A stretch of DNA of 64,000 nt from Promethearchaeota archaeon (GTDB lineage Archaea > Asgardarchaeota > Lokiarchaeia > Sigyniarchaeales > SOKP01). Each line of letters begins with the position of its first letter. Positions within the stretch are counted from its first letter, which is position 1. The notes under the pieces are model-generated. The model had not been told where the DNA came from. It saw only the letters and a program-made list of their open reading frames with translations, and did no database searches. Of the stretch, positions 18,412 to 28,078 are shown piece by piece. Where the stretch lies: contig JAHPZE010000019.1 of assembly GCA_019058365.1 (NCBI GenBank), positions 1 to 64,000 on the forward strand, in the 5' to 3' direction. Position numbers and translations under genes: made by a program.

Positions 18412-18867
18412 ATGTTGATTCGAGAAGCTGGTATACTCTTCAATGGAATTCCCATTATATTCACTAGCTATCATAGAGCTAGTAAGGAAAGAACAAATCT
18501 AGTATGTTCAAGTGGATTAATGAGCGGGCTATTAAGTTTTGCTGAATGCTTGATGGAGCCAGTAGAATATTTTGAAAGTGATAAATATTCAATAGTTTTT
18601 AAAAAGGGAACAATAAATGACTTGTTTCGCGATATTCAAGAAATTGTTGCCTTCATGGTTATAGACAAGGATCCAAGACTTGAAAAATATTTAAAGAAAA
18701 CCATTCAACCTTTATTAAATAAATTATTAAAAAGTTTTGTTTCTCAATTTAACGGCTGTAATCTTACAAAAGTTGGACAATTTGAGCGTTTTAAAGAAAC
18801 CCTTAATAAAATCTTTGGAACGGGCACCCAAACTTTAGAAGAAAGAGTAGTCTCTTTACTTGCTTAA
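18412..18867 (+). CDS. Small longin/roadblock-like protein of the Asgard type (tentative)
   Basis: A 151-residue protein whose N-terminal pattern is a strand, GILFNGIPIIFTSYH, then SGLMSGLLSFAECLMEPVE, then a strand YSIVFKKGTIND. This layout of strand, glycine turn, amphipathic helix and return strand is what I recall in many Asgard small proteins linked with small GTPase signalling (longin or roadblock/LC7 domains). The C-terminal half is helical. No membrane segment. It stands alone after cdhC with a 252-base spacer. The family call is by pattern only and may be wrong; a structure prediction would settle it. Confidence 0.5.
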   Translation: MLIREAGILFNGIPIIFTSYHRASKERTNLVCSSGLMSGLLSFAECLMEPVEYFESDKYSIVFKKGTINDLFRDIQEIVAFMVIDKDPRLEKYLKKTIQPLLNKLLKSFVSQFNGCNLTKVGQFERFKETLNKIFGTGTQTLEERVVSLLA

Positions 18868-18901
18868 TTAAATTATGTAAAAATTTTCAGATTAAACATT
18901 T

Positions 18902-19996
18902 TCAAACGTTGAATAATTTATTAACTTCCTTAAGTAGAGGTTTATTTAATTCAAGACAATCTAGTTTTAGTGGTTTTCGATGATTGTTTGGATAATAAGC
19001 TAGAATAATTGAATCATATAATGTCCAATTTATGTTATTGAACCCAATATCATAACCTACTATTTTAAATCCTTTTTCTAAGGCAAGATACATTGAAGAA
19101 ATTCCATTTTGGGTAGTTGGAATTCTCCATAGAATTATTCTCCATTCTTGATAGGTTTTAAGTAAACTTCTTAACGCTTTTTGTTTAATATATCCATATA
19201 ATTTCACAATTCCCATATAATGATCTTTGGAAACACCGTAAAGCTCATAATTCTTAGCTTTCTTACCATCTTCCAAAATTAAGATATCCTCTTGCATTTT
19301 CTTATAGATTTTTTTAATATACTCATAGAAAAAAATGATATCTTCATTATTTATCAAAAAGACTTTTTTATCTCTATTACGCCATAAATTTTTACACAAA
19401 ATAGAATAAAGAAAAACAGATTCTTCTCTTTGTGGAGGAAATGGTTTGTTATTTTCAATACTAAAGTTCCTTCTGTCTCCAAAATTGGCATAAGCGGGGA
19501 TTAAACTATAAGGGAGAGCTCCTGCTAATTGAGCAAGTTTTTGAGCTCCGATTTCCTGAGCTCTTATTTCAAAATCAAGTCTTAAAATATTTTTAAATTG
19601 AGGCATTTTTGTTACTGTTATGATACCTGCCGCTCCTATTTTAGATGTAATTCCTTGACCTTGATACTTTTTTTTTGTAACAGCTTTACTAGCTTGAGCA
19701 ATATATCTTTCAACTTCTAATAATCCAGCGCCAGCAATTTCATTGGTTTTTAACGATTCCCCTACAAACCAAAAATTATTTTCTTTTTTCAATTCTTTTT
19801 TTAAAAGTTCAATATCATAAACTAAAGGATTTACATACTCATAACCATAAATTTCTTTAAATATGGAAGAAATGGCTTCAGCATCATTAACATTTCCAAA
19901 TCTTAGTCCATATTCACTTCCATCTTTAGCAAGAAATTTCTGAAAATAAATATCCTCATCGTTGTCGATCTGATGTTTTTTTATAATAGTTTGCAT
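18902..19996 (-). CDS. GNAT-domain protein with large C-terminal extension
   Basis: A 364-residue protein. Residues about 28-165 look like a GNAT fold: YGLRFGNVNDAEAISSIF opens it, and KAVTKKKYQGQGITSKIGAAG is the acetyl-CoA loop. The rest (about 170-364) is not familiar; it has a second block, SSMYLALEKGFKIVGYDIGF, resembling the C-terminal end of another GNAT half, so this may be a double-GNAT. It converges on the longin-like gene with a short gap. Substrate and pathway unknown. Confidence 0.72.
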   Translation of the reverse strand: MQTIIKKHQIDNDEDIYFQKFLAKDGSEYGLRFGNVNDAEAISSIFKEIYGYEYVNPLVYDIELLKKELKKENNFWFVGESLKTNEIAGAGLLEVERYIAQASKAVTKKKYQGQGITSKIGAAGIITVTKMPQFKNILRLDFEIRAQEIGAQKLAQLAGALPYSLIPAYANFGDRRNFSIENNKPFPPQREESVFLYSILCKNLWRNRDKKVFLINNEDIIFFYEYIKKIYKKMQEDILILEDGKKAKNYELYGVSKDHYMGIVKLYGYIKQKALRSLLKTYQEWRIILWRIPTTQNGISSMYLALEKGFKIVGYDIGFNNINWTLYDSIILAYYPNNHRKPLKLDCLELNKPLLKEVNKLFNV

Positions 19997-20176
19997 GAAA
20001 TTCTTCAGCTTTAGGAATTGTTAATTATTACTTATTAAAAGGACTTATAAGCTTTTCTATTTTTTCATATGAAAAAAATGAAATTACAATAATAAGCAAG
20101 TATAAAAGAAAAAAGGATTATGAAAAGATATAACCATGTTTATTATTTCATTAAGAATATCCATTGGTTAACTTGG

Positions 20177-20884
20177 TTATGGTTTTAATTTGAAACCAAT
20201 TCCATAATACATTAAATAACCCCAAATAATTATAGAAATACCATAAATACTTAGAATTAATCTAAAAGTAGGATTATTTAATAAATTATTAATGAAGGCC
20301 ATATATCCAATACTAATAGCTCCTAAAGACCCTAAAAAGTAGTAAGACCATTTTTTTTTTAAAGTTTTAGTTTCAAAACTGAAATAGATTTTTAATGCAG
20401 TATAAAAAAAAGGCAATACTGCAAAACTTGTTGAGATAATAACTACATACCAGAAAAAGATTGGTTTCCATGCTGGATATCCCCTATCAAAGTTTACACC
20501 GTCAAAAAATACGAAAATTATCAGCATCCCAATGAAAGCTATAATTCCATAGATTAAGATAAACCTATTTTGTCTTTTTACAGAAAATATTAGAGTTGAT
20601 TCTAATATTATCATATTTACCATAAAAATAAAGACTGGTCCAAAACATAATAAAAAATTAGTTAAAAAGTTTAAAATTAAAACTGTTGTTTTTTCAGATA
20701 TAATAGCGTAAATCATATTCAAAATATTTGCAATACTAATGCTTATAAAAAATGCACTGAGAACAATATTTAACCGTTGTCGCTTTCTTCTTAATATCTG
20801 AAATGCTATCAATGAAAAATAAATAACAAAAATTCCTTCCATTACATAAACTAATATAATTCTTTGTAAATCAATCTGAAGCAA
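20177..20884 (-). CDS. Multi-pass membrane protein of unknown function
   Basis: About 235 residues with seven hydrophobic segments, for example near 10-28, 42-64, 70-98, 108-126, 142-162, 180-200 and 210-230. Short basic loops (RRKRQR, KTLKKKW) favour an inside-facing orientation of those turns. No known catalytic motif is visible. Similar-size seven-helix proteins are common and unannotated in Asgard genomes. The frame starts with TTG at 20884; a GGTGG about 12 bases upstream is only weak support, so the exact start is unsure. Function is not known. Confidence 0.65.
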   Translation of the reverse strand: MLQIDLQRIILVYVMEGIFVIYFSLIAFQILRRKRQRLNIVLSAFFISISIANILNMIYAIISEKTTVLILNFLTNFLLCFGPVFIFMVNMIILESTLIFSVKRQNRFILIYGIIAFIGMLIIFVFFDGVNFDRGYPAWKPIFFWYVVIISTSFAVLPFFYTALKIYFSFETKTLKKKWSYYFLGSLGAISIGYMAFINNLLNNPTFRLILSIYGISIIIWGYLMYYGIGFKLKP

Positions 20885-21018
20885 TGTGATTTTTTTCCAC
20901 CAAAAAAAAGAATTAATTAATTTTTTATTGGTATAAATAGTATTAATAATTATTGCTAGAATTGATAATATAGTCTAAATTAAATATAAAAAACATAATA
21001 TTAATTTTAGAAAGATGG

Positions 21019-21588
21019 TTAACTTAATTCTTTAAGGCGGTTTATTATATTCCATTCTTTTATGAGTTTTCTCACACTCTTAGGTACGAACTGTTCCCAT
21101 TGTAAATCGTTAATCATGGCTTCACGAATATCGCTTGAGCTAAGCCCTTTATTCTCAAGCGAGACCTCCCATAAAACATGGATTTTTAATTTTAAAGATT
21201 CAAGAAACTTCTTTTTTTGTTTACCCCAATCATCGTATATTGTTAGAAAGAAAACGGCATCGATTGGGACATAATATTTGATTAATTCAGGAATATTAAT
21301 AGGAAAGGGAACAATAGAAAACTCTGAATATATTAAACCTTGTTCTAATAATGCAACGCGTAACATTACATAGCGCTCATAGTAAGTTAAGGGATTTGCA
21401 AGGGATGTACTTCTATGAGGATTTGCTTCTGAATCTCTTGTCAGAAAAGGATCTGGATTTGTAATACCTACGATAAGATGATTACATAGCTGTTTACCCG
21501 CTAAGAGATACTTTATATGATCATTATGTAGAACTTGGAATCTACCATGAATCACACCTACATCATAATTTGGTTTTAATCTATTCAT
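21019..21588 (-). CDS. nadM: Nicotinamide-nucleotide adenylyltransferase (NMNAT-like)
   Basis: Joins NMN (or NaMN) and ATP to give NAD (or NaAD). The nucleotidyltransferase HxGH-type motif is GRFQVLHNDH near residues 14-23, and the second motif is LSSSDIREAM near 145-154, equivalent to ISSTxIR. At 189 residues it is close to archaeal NadM. One deviation: the usual HNGH is HNDH, with Asp in place of Gly. Nicotinate phosphoribosyltransferase is about 9 kb away, so both ends of an NAD synthesis or salvage route are in the window. Another small cytidylyl/adenylyltransferase is the alternative. Confidence 0.75.
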   Translation of the reverse strand: MNRLKPNYDVGVIHGRFQVLHNDHIKYLLAGKQLCNHLIVGITNPDPFLTRDSEANPHRSTSLANPLTYYERYVMLRVALLEQGLIYSEFSIVPFPINIPELIKYYVPIDAVFFLTIYDDWGKQKKKFLESLKLKIHVLWEVSLENKGLSSSDIREAMINDLQWEQFVPKSVRKLIKEWNIINRLKELS

Positions 21589-21728
21589 TTTTGCTTAAAG
21601 TTATTTATGCTTTAAAGTAAGTCGAATAATTCAAAAAAGATTAATAATTTTATTTTATAACCAACTTTTTTCTACAGATATGCAATTTAAAGAAGATAAC
21701 GAATGGAACGGTTTAATATTTACCTTCA

Positions 21729-23162
21729 TTAATTTTCTTTCTTTTGTGTCAAAAAAGGTGGGATAAACCCTTCTGGAAATGGTGAGATATAAGGATTATC
21801 TTTAGTTTTTTCTTCAAATTCGCGTTTTGCCTTAATAATTATTTCAGGATTGTTCATAAGTTCTATAGCAGATAACGCTAATATTTTTGCTGCCATTAGC
21901 ATTCCTTTATGACCTATACTCATACCAGACGTGCATACATTTTGCCAAGAATGTCCTGGAGACCCCATAATTTGACAAGTTGTAGCAATTTCACCTAAAG
22001 GTGTAACTCTTGAGACATCAGAGACATCTGAAGAACCTGGCACAATTTTTCCTTTTCCAATTCCGGGAAGTATCATCCGATTTAATGGTTGTTCAAGAAT
22101 TTGCTTAGCCATATCACGTAAATTAGGAGGAATAAAGCGAGAAAAGGCTTCCATTGAACCGGGTGGCAAAGTTTTTTTGAGTTTTTCTGCAAATTCCCGA
22201 TCTTCTTTATTAAACCTAGGGGCCCCCACCAATCTCATTTTAGAAAGAAGAACATTCCCAATTACATCATTATGTAAAGGATTATACATTCCCCCTAAAA
22301 AATTTATTACCATTTTAGTTTCTGTCATCAATGCTGCCCCTTCAGCTATTTTAATAACACGTTTATAAAGTTCCTCCACTGAAGAACGCTCAGGAGCTCT
22401 AATAAAGTAATATACTTCAGCTTTATCTGGAACAACATTAGGTGCCTCTCCACCATTTGTAATTACATAATGGATCCTAGCATCAGGAATAATGTGTTCT
22501 CTCAAATAATTCACTCCTACATTCATTAATTCTACAGCATCTAATGCACTTCGTCCATTCTGTGGATCAAAAGCAGCATGAGCAGTACGACCAAGAAATC
22601 TGAATTTTACAGAATTAATCGCTAATAATGAAACATCATTTATTGCATTCATAAAAGCAGGATGCCATGATAAAGTAATATCGACATCTTTAAATGCCCC
22701 TGCATTAATCATATAGCCCTTACTATTGAATTTTTCCTCAGCAGGGCAACCGTAATATCTTATTGTACCATTAGCATCTCCTGAAAGAATAGCTTCTTTG
22801 ACCGCAAGAACAGCTCCTAGTGCCCCTGTACCTAATAAATTGTGTCCACAGCCATGACCTGATGCTCCTTCTTTTAGAGGTCTTTTTATTGGTTCACTAA
22901 TTTGACTTAAACCGGGTAATGCGTCATATTCACCTAATATAGCAATTACAGGTTTATTATTACCATAACTAGCATAAAATGCTGTTGGTATGCCTGCAAC
23001 ATTTTTTTCAACGAAAAATTCAGCCTTCTCTAATGTTTCTGCTAATAGAGTTGATGATTTATACTCTTCAAAGCCAACTTCTGCAAATTCCCATATTTTA
23101 TCACTGATTTCAATTAATTCTTGTTGATTTTCGTCAATCCAATTCGCATATTTTTTAGACAT
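21729..23162 (-). CDS. M20-family amidohydrolase (AbgB-like)
   Basis: A two-domain metallopeptidase-fold amidohydrolase, 477 residues from ATG 23162 (an in-frame TTG lies three codons upstream). Metal-binding region: GHGCGHNLLG (near 103-112) and CPAEEKFNSKG. The dimerisation domain starts at VKFRFLGRTAHAAFDP, and the last metal histidine is in GSPGHSW. The best fit among the family is the AbgB/p-aminobenzoyl-glutamate type, which hydrolyses N-acyl amino acids or peptides and carries the long GSMEAFSRFIPP insert. It is cytoplasmic, with no signal peptide. The substrate is not known. Confidence 0.85.
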   Translation of the reverse strand: MSKKYANWIDENQQELIEISDKIWEFAEVGFEEYKSSTLLAETLEKAEFFVEKNVAGIPTAFYASYGNNKPVIAILGEYDALPGLSQISEPIKRPLKEGASGHGCGHNLLGTGALGAVLAVKEAILSGDANGTIRYYGCPAEEKFNSKGYMINAGAFKDVDITLSWHPAFMNAINDVSLLAINSVKFRFLGRTAHAAFDPQNGRSALDAVELMNVGVNYLREHIIPDARIHYVITNGGEAPNVVPDKAEVYYFIRAPERSSVEELYKRVIKIAEGAALMTETKMVINFLGGMYNPLHNDVIGNVLLSKMRLVGAPRFNKEDREFAEKLKKTLPPGSMEAFSRFIPPNLRDMAKQILEQPLNRMILPGIGKGKIVPGSSDVSDVSRVTPLGEIATTCQIMGSPGHSWQNVCTSGMSIGHKGMLMAAKILALSAIELMNNPEIIIKAKREFEEKTKDNPYISPFPEGFIPPFLTQKKEN

Positions 23163-23396
23163 AATAACCAATTTTTATATCATCTAACAATTTTTAAAAG
23201 TTAAATTAACTATAGATTAGTTCTATTTATTTATTTTCCAGTTGATTCAAGTACTAATAAATTTAAAAAAACTTACATAGTGAGACTAATGGTGTCTTAA
23301 AGGGGATTCTATATCTTGCTTTTAGGTTTTTTAAATAAATGATTTTCTTTTATATTAATTTAATGTTTATTAGTAAGTTTATTAAAAATAGTAATC

Positions 23397-25031
23397 ATGA
23401 AGATTCGATCTTTAATAAAAAAAAATAAATTTTTCACGATTTTTTCTGTTGTTTTCCTGATATGGATCATTTTCCTTGTTATATTATCTATTATTGGACG
23501 AAGAACTGTAATATTCTTTGATGCTCTTGGACAAGTAAATGTTTCATCTGAGTTTACAAGCAAACTTCCGCTACAAAGATATTTTGTGGAGCCTTTTATG
23601 GTTATAGGTAATATTTTAGAGTATGAGTTTACATGGATGTTTCTCTTTTTAATATTTTATCCTATTTTAAGAGGAGTTTATTTATATTTAAAGAAAAAAG
23701 GGATGTTTAGCTCAAATAAATATAGATACATCTCTTACCCTATAGTTGATGTTATTTACTTTTGTTTTAAAGTTTTAACCTTAACTATTTTGATAGTTGC
23801 AATTTATATTCTTATAGGGTATTTAATCCAAGGTTATTTCTTTGTAAGCAGATATTTTATGATTCCAATCCAATTAGCTGTTCACGTAAGTATGATTCTT
23901 ATTTTCTTAAAAATTAGTTTTGTAATACTCAGATTGTTTCATCCGAAACTAAAACTTAACTTATCTAAGAAATTTTTAGAAAAAAGAACTCAAAGGAAGG
24001 CAAAAATTCAGGTTATAAAACAAGAAGCTGTTTTTTACATTGGAATAGGTGTGCTATTACTCGGTGCTAATATTGTGTTAATTTCTACCCCCTTTACACC
24101 TCAAGAAATAGTCCCTACAGTACCACTCGAGGAGGATGAATTTTTATTTGATTTTCATGTTCATACCATCTTTAGTGATGGCTGGTTTTCTGTCGAAGAA
24201 AGGATTAACTGGTATATACAACAAGGTATATCGGGAGCAGCTTTTTCTGACCATGACAATATAAGAGGGGCTACAATGGCTCAAAAATATGTTAAGGAAC
24301 ACAATCTGGATTTTATTGTGTTCATGGCAGAAGAATGGACACAAAATGCCGAAAATCCAGGAGAAATCCATATGAATTATTTTGGATTAGCAGAAGAAAT
24401 TGTACCATTAGAATCTTATTCTCCCTGTGGTCCATTGGCGATGAACGCTTCTGATACAATAAGTTATGTGAAAGCGAACGGGGGGTATATTACAGTCAAC
24501 CATTATAATTATGATCCAAATCCAAATGGTGGTTTTGGTGTTCCTTATAGTTTGGATCAATTAAGGGATTGGGGCGTAGATGGTTTTGAAATTGTTAATA
24601 GTGGTAATTATGGGAAATATCAACAAATAAGGAATTATTCAATAACTAATAACTTAACATGCATAGGAGGTTCGGATATTCATACAAATGAAGATTTAAA
24701 TACTTTTATAAAATTGAAACTAGACGACCCTACAAATCTCACTATTGCAAACATCTTTGAAACTTTAAGAGATAATACACATGAAGTAGTTGCGATTAGG
24801 TTTTATCCAAAAGTAGTAGATTTTCCCAGTGATTTGAATGATTTTGGATTTTATGTTTTAGAAGATTTTATAAATTATATCTTAAATATGGATATTGGTC
24901 AGACTTTATCTTGGATAATCTGGTCAGGTTTAATATATGCATTATTCTTTCTGGTATACCGAAAAATAAAACATACTAATTTGAGGTTTTTAAAAGATAA
25001 AATCTATAAAAAGTGCAATAACTCAAATTAA
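23397..25031 (+). CDS. Membrane-anchored PHP-domain phosphoesterase
   Basis: A 544-residue protein. The N-terminal 235 residues hold about five membrane helices (near 14-33, 70-90, 122-150, 155-178, 213-233). The PHP domain follows: FDFHVHTIFSDG, FSDHDNIRGA, EIHMNYFG, TVNHYNYDP and IGGSDIHTNED supply the metal-binding His and Asp residues of the polymerase-and-histidinol-phosphatase fold. A final hydrophobic segment near 512-531 precedes a lysine-rich tail. Given that layout, the PHP domain is probably outside the cell or at the membrane face. The family removes phosphate from small molecules or DNA ends; here the substrate is unknown. Confidence 0.82.
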   Translation: MKIRSLIKKNKFFTIFSVVFLIWIIFLVILSIIGRRTVIFFDALGQVNVSSEFTSKLPLQRYFVEPFMVIGNILEYEFTWMFLFLIFYPILRGVYLYLKKKGMFSSNKYRYISYPIVDVIYFCFKVLTLTILIVAIYILIGYLIQGYFFVSRYFMIPIQLAVHVSMILIFLKISFVILRLFHPKLKLNLSKKFLEKRTQRKAKIQVIKQEAVFYIGIGVLLLGANIVLISTPFTPQEIVPTVPLEEDEFLFDFHVHTIFSDGWFSVEERINWYIQQGISGAAFSDHDNIRGATMAQKYVKEHNLDFIVFMAEEWTQNAENPGEIHMNYFGLAEEIVPLESYSPCGPLAMNASDTISYVKANGGYITVNHYNYDPNPNGGFGVPYSLDQLRDWGVDGFEIVNSGNYGKYQQIRNYSITNNLTCIGGSDIHTNEDLNTFIKLKLDDPTNLTIANIFETLRDNTHEVVAIRFYPKVVDFPSDLNDFGFYVLEDFINYILNMDIGQTLSWIIWSGLIYALFFLVYRKIKHTNLRFLKDKIYKKCNNSN

Positions 25032-25035
25032 GAAT

Positions 25036-25494
25036 TCAAATATAATAACCCGTATTATCTTCCTTGTAGTTATCTTTGTCATCATCATTGTCATCATCAT
25101 CTTCTCCAAGGAGTTTTTTATAGAAGTATTTCAGCATATCTTCGGGATCTCCTTTAAAATCTTTAAGATCTCGAGGATCAATTCTTATAATACCACCTCT
25201 TTTAAATGGCATTACTTTATCACGAAGGTCTTTTTCAATTTTTTCTTGTCTTCTTGCATTTAGAAGTAATTCCTTCTTCATCAGTTCTTTTAATTCATTT
25301 ACCACAAGATTATCTAAATAGCTTGGTTCAAAGTCCATAAGTGCTCCTGGGCTATAAAATTTTGTAATCCTTTTAATTGCCTTATCCCTTTTGTATTCTG
25401 GAATCTGGCTAATACTATCAAGGTTTAGTAATGATAAAATGTTTAACCAATCGAGTTTTATTGTCCAGCCGTATTCTTTATTGTCTTCTTCCAT
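25036..25494 (-). CDS. Small acidic-tailed protein of unknown function
   Basis: A 152-residue protein with a helical basic/acidic middle (KELMKKELLLNARRQEKIEKD) and a strongly acidic C-terminus of Asp and Glu residues near 131-141. No domain is recognised. Its stop lies five bases after the stop of the PHP gene on the other strand, a tight convergent pair. Composition matches its neighbours. Confidence 0.55.
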   Translation of the reverse strand: MEEDNKEYGWTIKLDWLNILSLLNLDSISQIPEYKRDKAIKRITKFYSPGALMDFEPSYLDNLVVNELKELMKKELLLNARRQEKIEKDLRDKVMPFKRGGIIRIDPRDLKDFKGDPEDMLKYFYKKLLGEDDDDNDDDKDNYKEDNTGYYI

Positions 25495-25713
25495 TTTTTT
25501 TAATTTTTTTTATCTAATTCATAAAATCTAAGAAATGAAATAAAGTTTTTCACACATTTTTATATTGTAACCAATAAATGAACCTTATAAATTTATTTAT
25601 TTTATTCTATAATATTCAGAATAATGTAATAATCTTAAATTTTTTGCCAACTTAAAAAACTTTTGCATTAAAATTAGTTTACAATAAGATATAAAGGAAT
25701 TACTTTGAAGGAA

Positions 25714-26550
25714 CTAACTTTGAAGGAATTCTCGAATTTTAGATGAGACAAATTCGGGGGCATCATGGGTTATCCAATGGGAAGATTTTTCATGTCTTAT
25801 TATTCGTAAATCCTTAACATAATTGGATAATCCTTCTAGTAATTGAGGTTTCAAAGCAAGATCTTTCATTCCCCAAAGTACTAGAGTAGGAACATTTATA
25901 ATTCCTTTCCATTCTTTGAAATTAATATTTGCTCTGTAATAATTCACTCCTCCCAGTATTGCCCCAGGTTGAGACCATGCCTTAATGTATTTTTCTTTAT
26001 CAGTCTCACTAAAATCTTTTGTAAAAACAGTTTTTTTAAGCCAATTATAATCATCTTCAATTATAAACTTCTCTCCATTCGGTTTTAAAAACTCAAAAAT
26101 ATAGAAGCTGGCTTTTTGCTGCTCTTTGTCTGTTCTTAATTTTTGTTGAAAAATTATATGATGAGGGGCATTTAAAATTATTAATTTCTTTAAAAGCTCA
26201 GGATATTTCTCAGCAAAGATCCAAGCTACGACCCCACCCCAATCATGTCCAGCAAGATTGAATTTACCTAATTTTAATTTTTCACTCAAACCTTTAATAT
26301 CTTCTATTAAAATTTCTACTTTATAGCTTTCTACCTCTTTCGGTTTATCAGATAAATTATATCCCCTCATGTCCGGTGTTATTAATTTAAAATCATTCTT
26401 AAGTAGGGGAATTACTTTTGACCAACAATACCAAAACTCTGGAAAGCCATGAAGTAAAATTAAGGGTTCTCCAGATCCTATTATGATAGTATGAAGCTTT
26501 ATTCCATTGGTTTCAATAAATACCTCTTCAAGTTCATTCAATAATCCCAT
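25714..26550 (-). CDS. Alpha/beta hydrolase, epoxide hydrolase type
   Basis: A 278-residue alpha/beta-hydrolase. The HGFPEFWYCW oxyanion motif and the nucleophile elbow GHDWGG, with Asp rather than Ser, mark the soluble epoxide hydrolase/haloalkane dehalogenase branch. The late catalytic histidine is in SSHWITHDAPEF. The cap region (about 135-215) is present. Such enzymes hydrolyse epoxides or C-halogen bonds; natural substrate unknown. No signal peptide, so cytoplasmic. It is transcribed alone, away from the TetR region. Confidence 0.85.
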   Translation of the reverse strand: MGLLNELEEVFIETNGIKLHTIIIGSGEPLILLHGFPEFWYCWSKVIPLLKNDFKLITPDMRGYNLSDKPKEVESYKVEILIEDIKGLSEKLKLGKFNLAGHDWGGVVAWIFAEKYPELLKKLIILNAPHHIIFQQKLRTDKEQQKASFYIFEFLKPNGEKFIIEDDYNWLKKTVFTKDFSETDKEKYIKAWSQPGAILGGVNYYRANINFKEWKGIINVPTLVLWGMKDLALKPQLLEGLSNYVKDLRIIRHEKSSHWITHDAPEFVSSKIREFLQS

Positions 26551-26713
26551 AATTATACACCAACTATTGTAATTTTGAGAAAAATGATTATATTATAAAT
26601 TTAAGGAATTTAAAAAATAATAAAAATCTAAAAAAGTAGAGTTTATCGTTAGAAATTAAGAGAATAAAAACAAGAAATATGTTTTAATCCATTAAAAATT
26701 TATATTTAAAATT

Positions 26714-26926
26714 TTATTCAAAATAACTCAAAAAAGAACGAGTAAAATCCTTTACTAAAGAATTATCAATTTCACCGAACTTATACCTTCCACGTGGCAT
26801 CTTCTTTTCCCGAATTGAAAAGTAACGTTTTAAAGCAAGTTCAAAATCATTGATAGCCATACTATTTTCTTCTGCGAATTTTATCTCACCAAATTTTAAG
26901 AGAAAATCCGGATTCATAATACTCAA
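26714..26926 (-). CDS. Small protein of unknown function (TTG start)
   Basis: A 70-residue protein with no known family. TTG at 26926 is preceded by AGGTGA at a spacing of eight bases, a strong ribosome site that supports a real gene. An in-frame ATG is at 26917. The protein is mixed charge and helical, without a membrane segment. It shares the promoter region with the divergent TetR gene, so it could be under the same control. Confidence 0.55.
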   Translation of the reverse strand: MSIMNPDFLLKFGEIKFAEENSMAINDFELALKRYFSIREKKMPRGRYKFGEIDNSLVKDFTRSFLSYFE

Positions 26927-26934
26927 CTATTTTT

Positions 26935-26940
26935 TCACCT
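26935..26940 (-). promoter_or_regulatory. Shine-Dalgarno AGGTGA (minus strand) for the 70-residue gene
   Basis: Read on the minus strand as AGGTGA, it sits eight bases before TTG 26926. It decides the TTG start over the ATG three codons in. Confidence 0.6.
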
Positions 26941-27075
26941 CAATCAATTGTGTTTTATTCAAATGTTTTTTTAATTAAATAATTATTTTTATTAATAAAG
27001 ATAGGTAAGTATATAAATCTTTTCCTACACTTGCGAGGGTTAATTTTTCTTACTTTTAACCGAATCCTCATTCAC

Positions 27076-27089
27076 TGAATGATCATTCA
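27076..27089. promoter_or_regulatory. Perfect 14-bp palindrome, candidate TetR operator
   Basis: TGAATGATCATTCA reads the same on both strands. A further TTCA follows at once. FadR/TetR-type repressors of acyl-CoA genes are known to bind TGAATGA...TCATTCA-like sites. It lies 278 bases before the TetR gene and 150 bases before the divergent small gene. Binding by the neighbouring TetR protein is inferred. Confidence 0.5.
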
Positions 27090-27366
27090 TTCATTAATTT
27101 CTTACCTTTATTTTACGAAGAAATGTTATAGAAAAGATATTAGAATAACCTATTTATATAATTCTTATCATTTTCCTATTTAATATTAATATTTAGAAAT
27201 ATATTTTTAAAGGTTAGGGAATTCCAGATTTCTAAGAAACTTTAAAATACACTTGAAATTAGAATTTTAAAAGTTAATAAATTTTAATATAATTTCTTAT
27301 GTAATAATAATTTTAATGAATTTTACTTAGATATAAAATGTCCATTATTTTTTGAGTTGAGTTTAA

Positions 27367-27981
27367 GTGTCTTTAAGGGTAAAAAAATCTGAGATAATTA
27401 AGAAGGAAAAGAGAAATCTATTTATAATATCGTCTCTATCTGTTTTTGAAGAAAAAGGATTTAACAACACTCGTATAAAAGATATTACAAAAAAAGCAGG
27501 AACATCTGTGGGAAATTTTTATAATTATTTTAAAAGTAAAGAGGAAGTAATCGAAGTATTAATTAGTGGATTAGCTGAACTTATGATCAGTAAATTTAGA
27601 GAATTATTCGTTTATTTCAAAGAAAATAGAATTCCCCCAATCTCTGCGGTTAAGTATCTTTTTCGAGGATATGCTAAAATGTTTAAGGCAAAAAGTGAAA
27701 CTTTTTTAATTTTCTTTGAGCAAATGGGAGGGATGGATAAAAAATATCGAATCAAGAGAAATGAGATTCTTGACAAATTTACATATGAAGTAGAAAAAAT
27801 CATCGTAAAACTAATAGAATTCGGAGCTCGTGATCAAAACCCTAAGATAACAGCTAGAATTTGGACATCTACGGTACTTGGAGTCTTTATTTGGTGGATT
27901 CGGAGTGATTTTGAGCTTGAAGAGGAAGAACTTATTGAAAATTTAACAGATGTTCTTGTTAAAGGCACAATGTCAAAGTAA
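27367..27981 (+). CDS. TetR-family transcriptional regulator
   Basis: A 204-residue one-component repressor. The HTH is textbook: ALSVFEEKGF-like opening (SLSVFEEKGFNNTRIKDITK), then AGTSVGNFYNYFKSKEEV at about 49-66. The C-terminal helical ligand domain is variable, as usual. The start is GTG at 27367. A perfect palindrome upstream is a likely operator, and its sequence resembles sites of fatty-acyl-CoA-responsive members. Possible targets are its own gene, the divergent small gene and perhaps acyl-CoA genes elsewhere in the window; none is proven. TetR is mostly bacterial but is widely found in archaea. Confidence 0.85.
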   Translation: MSLRVKKSEIIKKEKRNLFIISSLSVFEEKGFNNTRIKDITKKAGTSVGNFYNYFKSKEEVIEVLISGLAELMISKFRELFVYFKENRIPPISAVKYLFRGYAKMFKAKSETFLIFFEQMGGMDKKYRIKRNEILDKFTYEVEKIIVKLIEFGARDQNPKITARIWTSTVLGVFIWWIRSDFELEEEELIENLTDVLVKGTMSK

Positions 27982-28078
27982 GATAATGAACAATTTATTA
28001 CAATAGTTATAATTATAAGTAAATGATCTAAATTATACTTGGAGAATTCATATATAAAATTATTGGGCTTGATTTAAA

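Larger units (their letters stand above)
26927..27366. other. 440-base intergenic region with regulatory palindrome
   Basis: Non-coding DNA between a small leftward gene and the rightward TetR gene. It contains the perfect palindrome at 27076-27089 (listed separately). No convincing open frame is present. Promoters for both flanking genes must be here. Confidence 0.65.
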
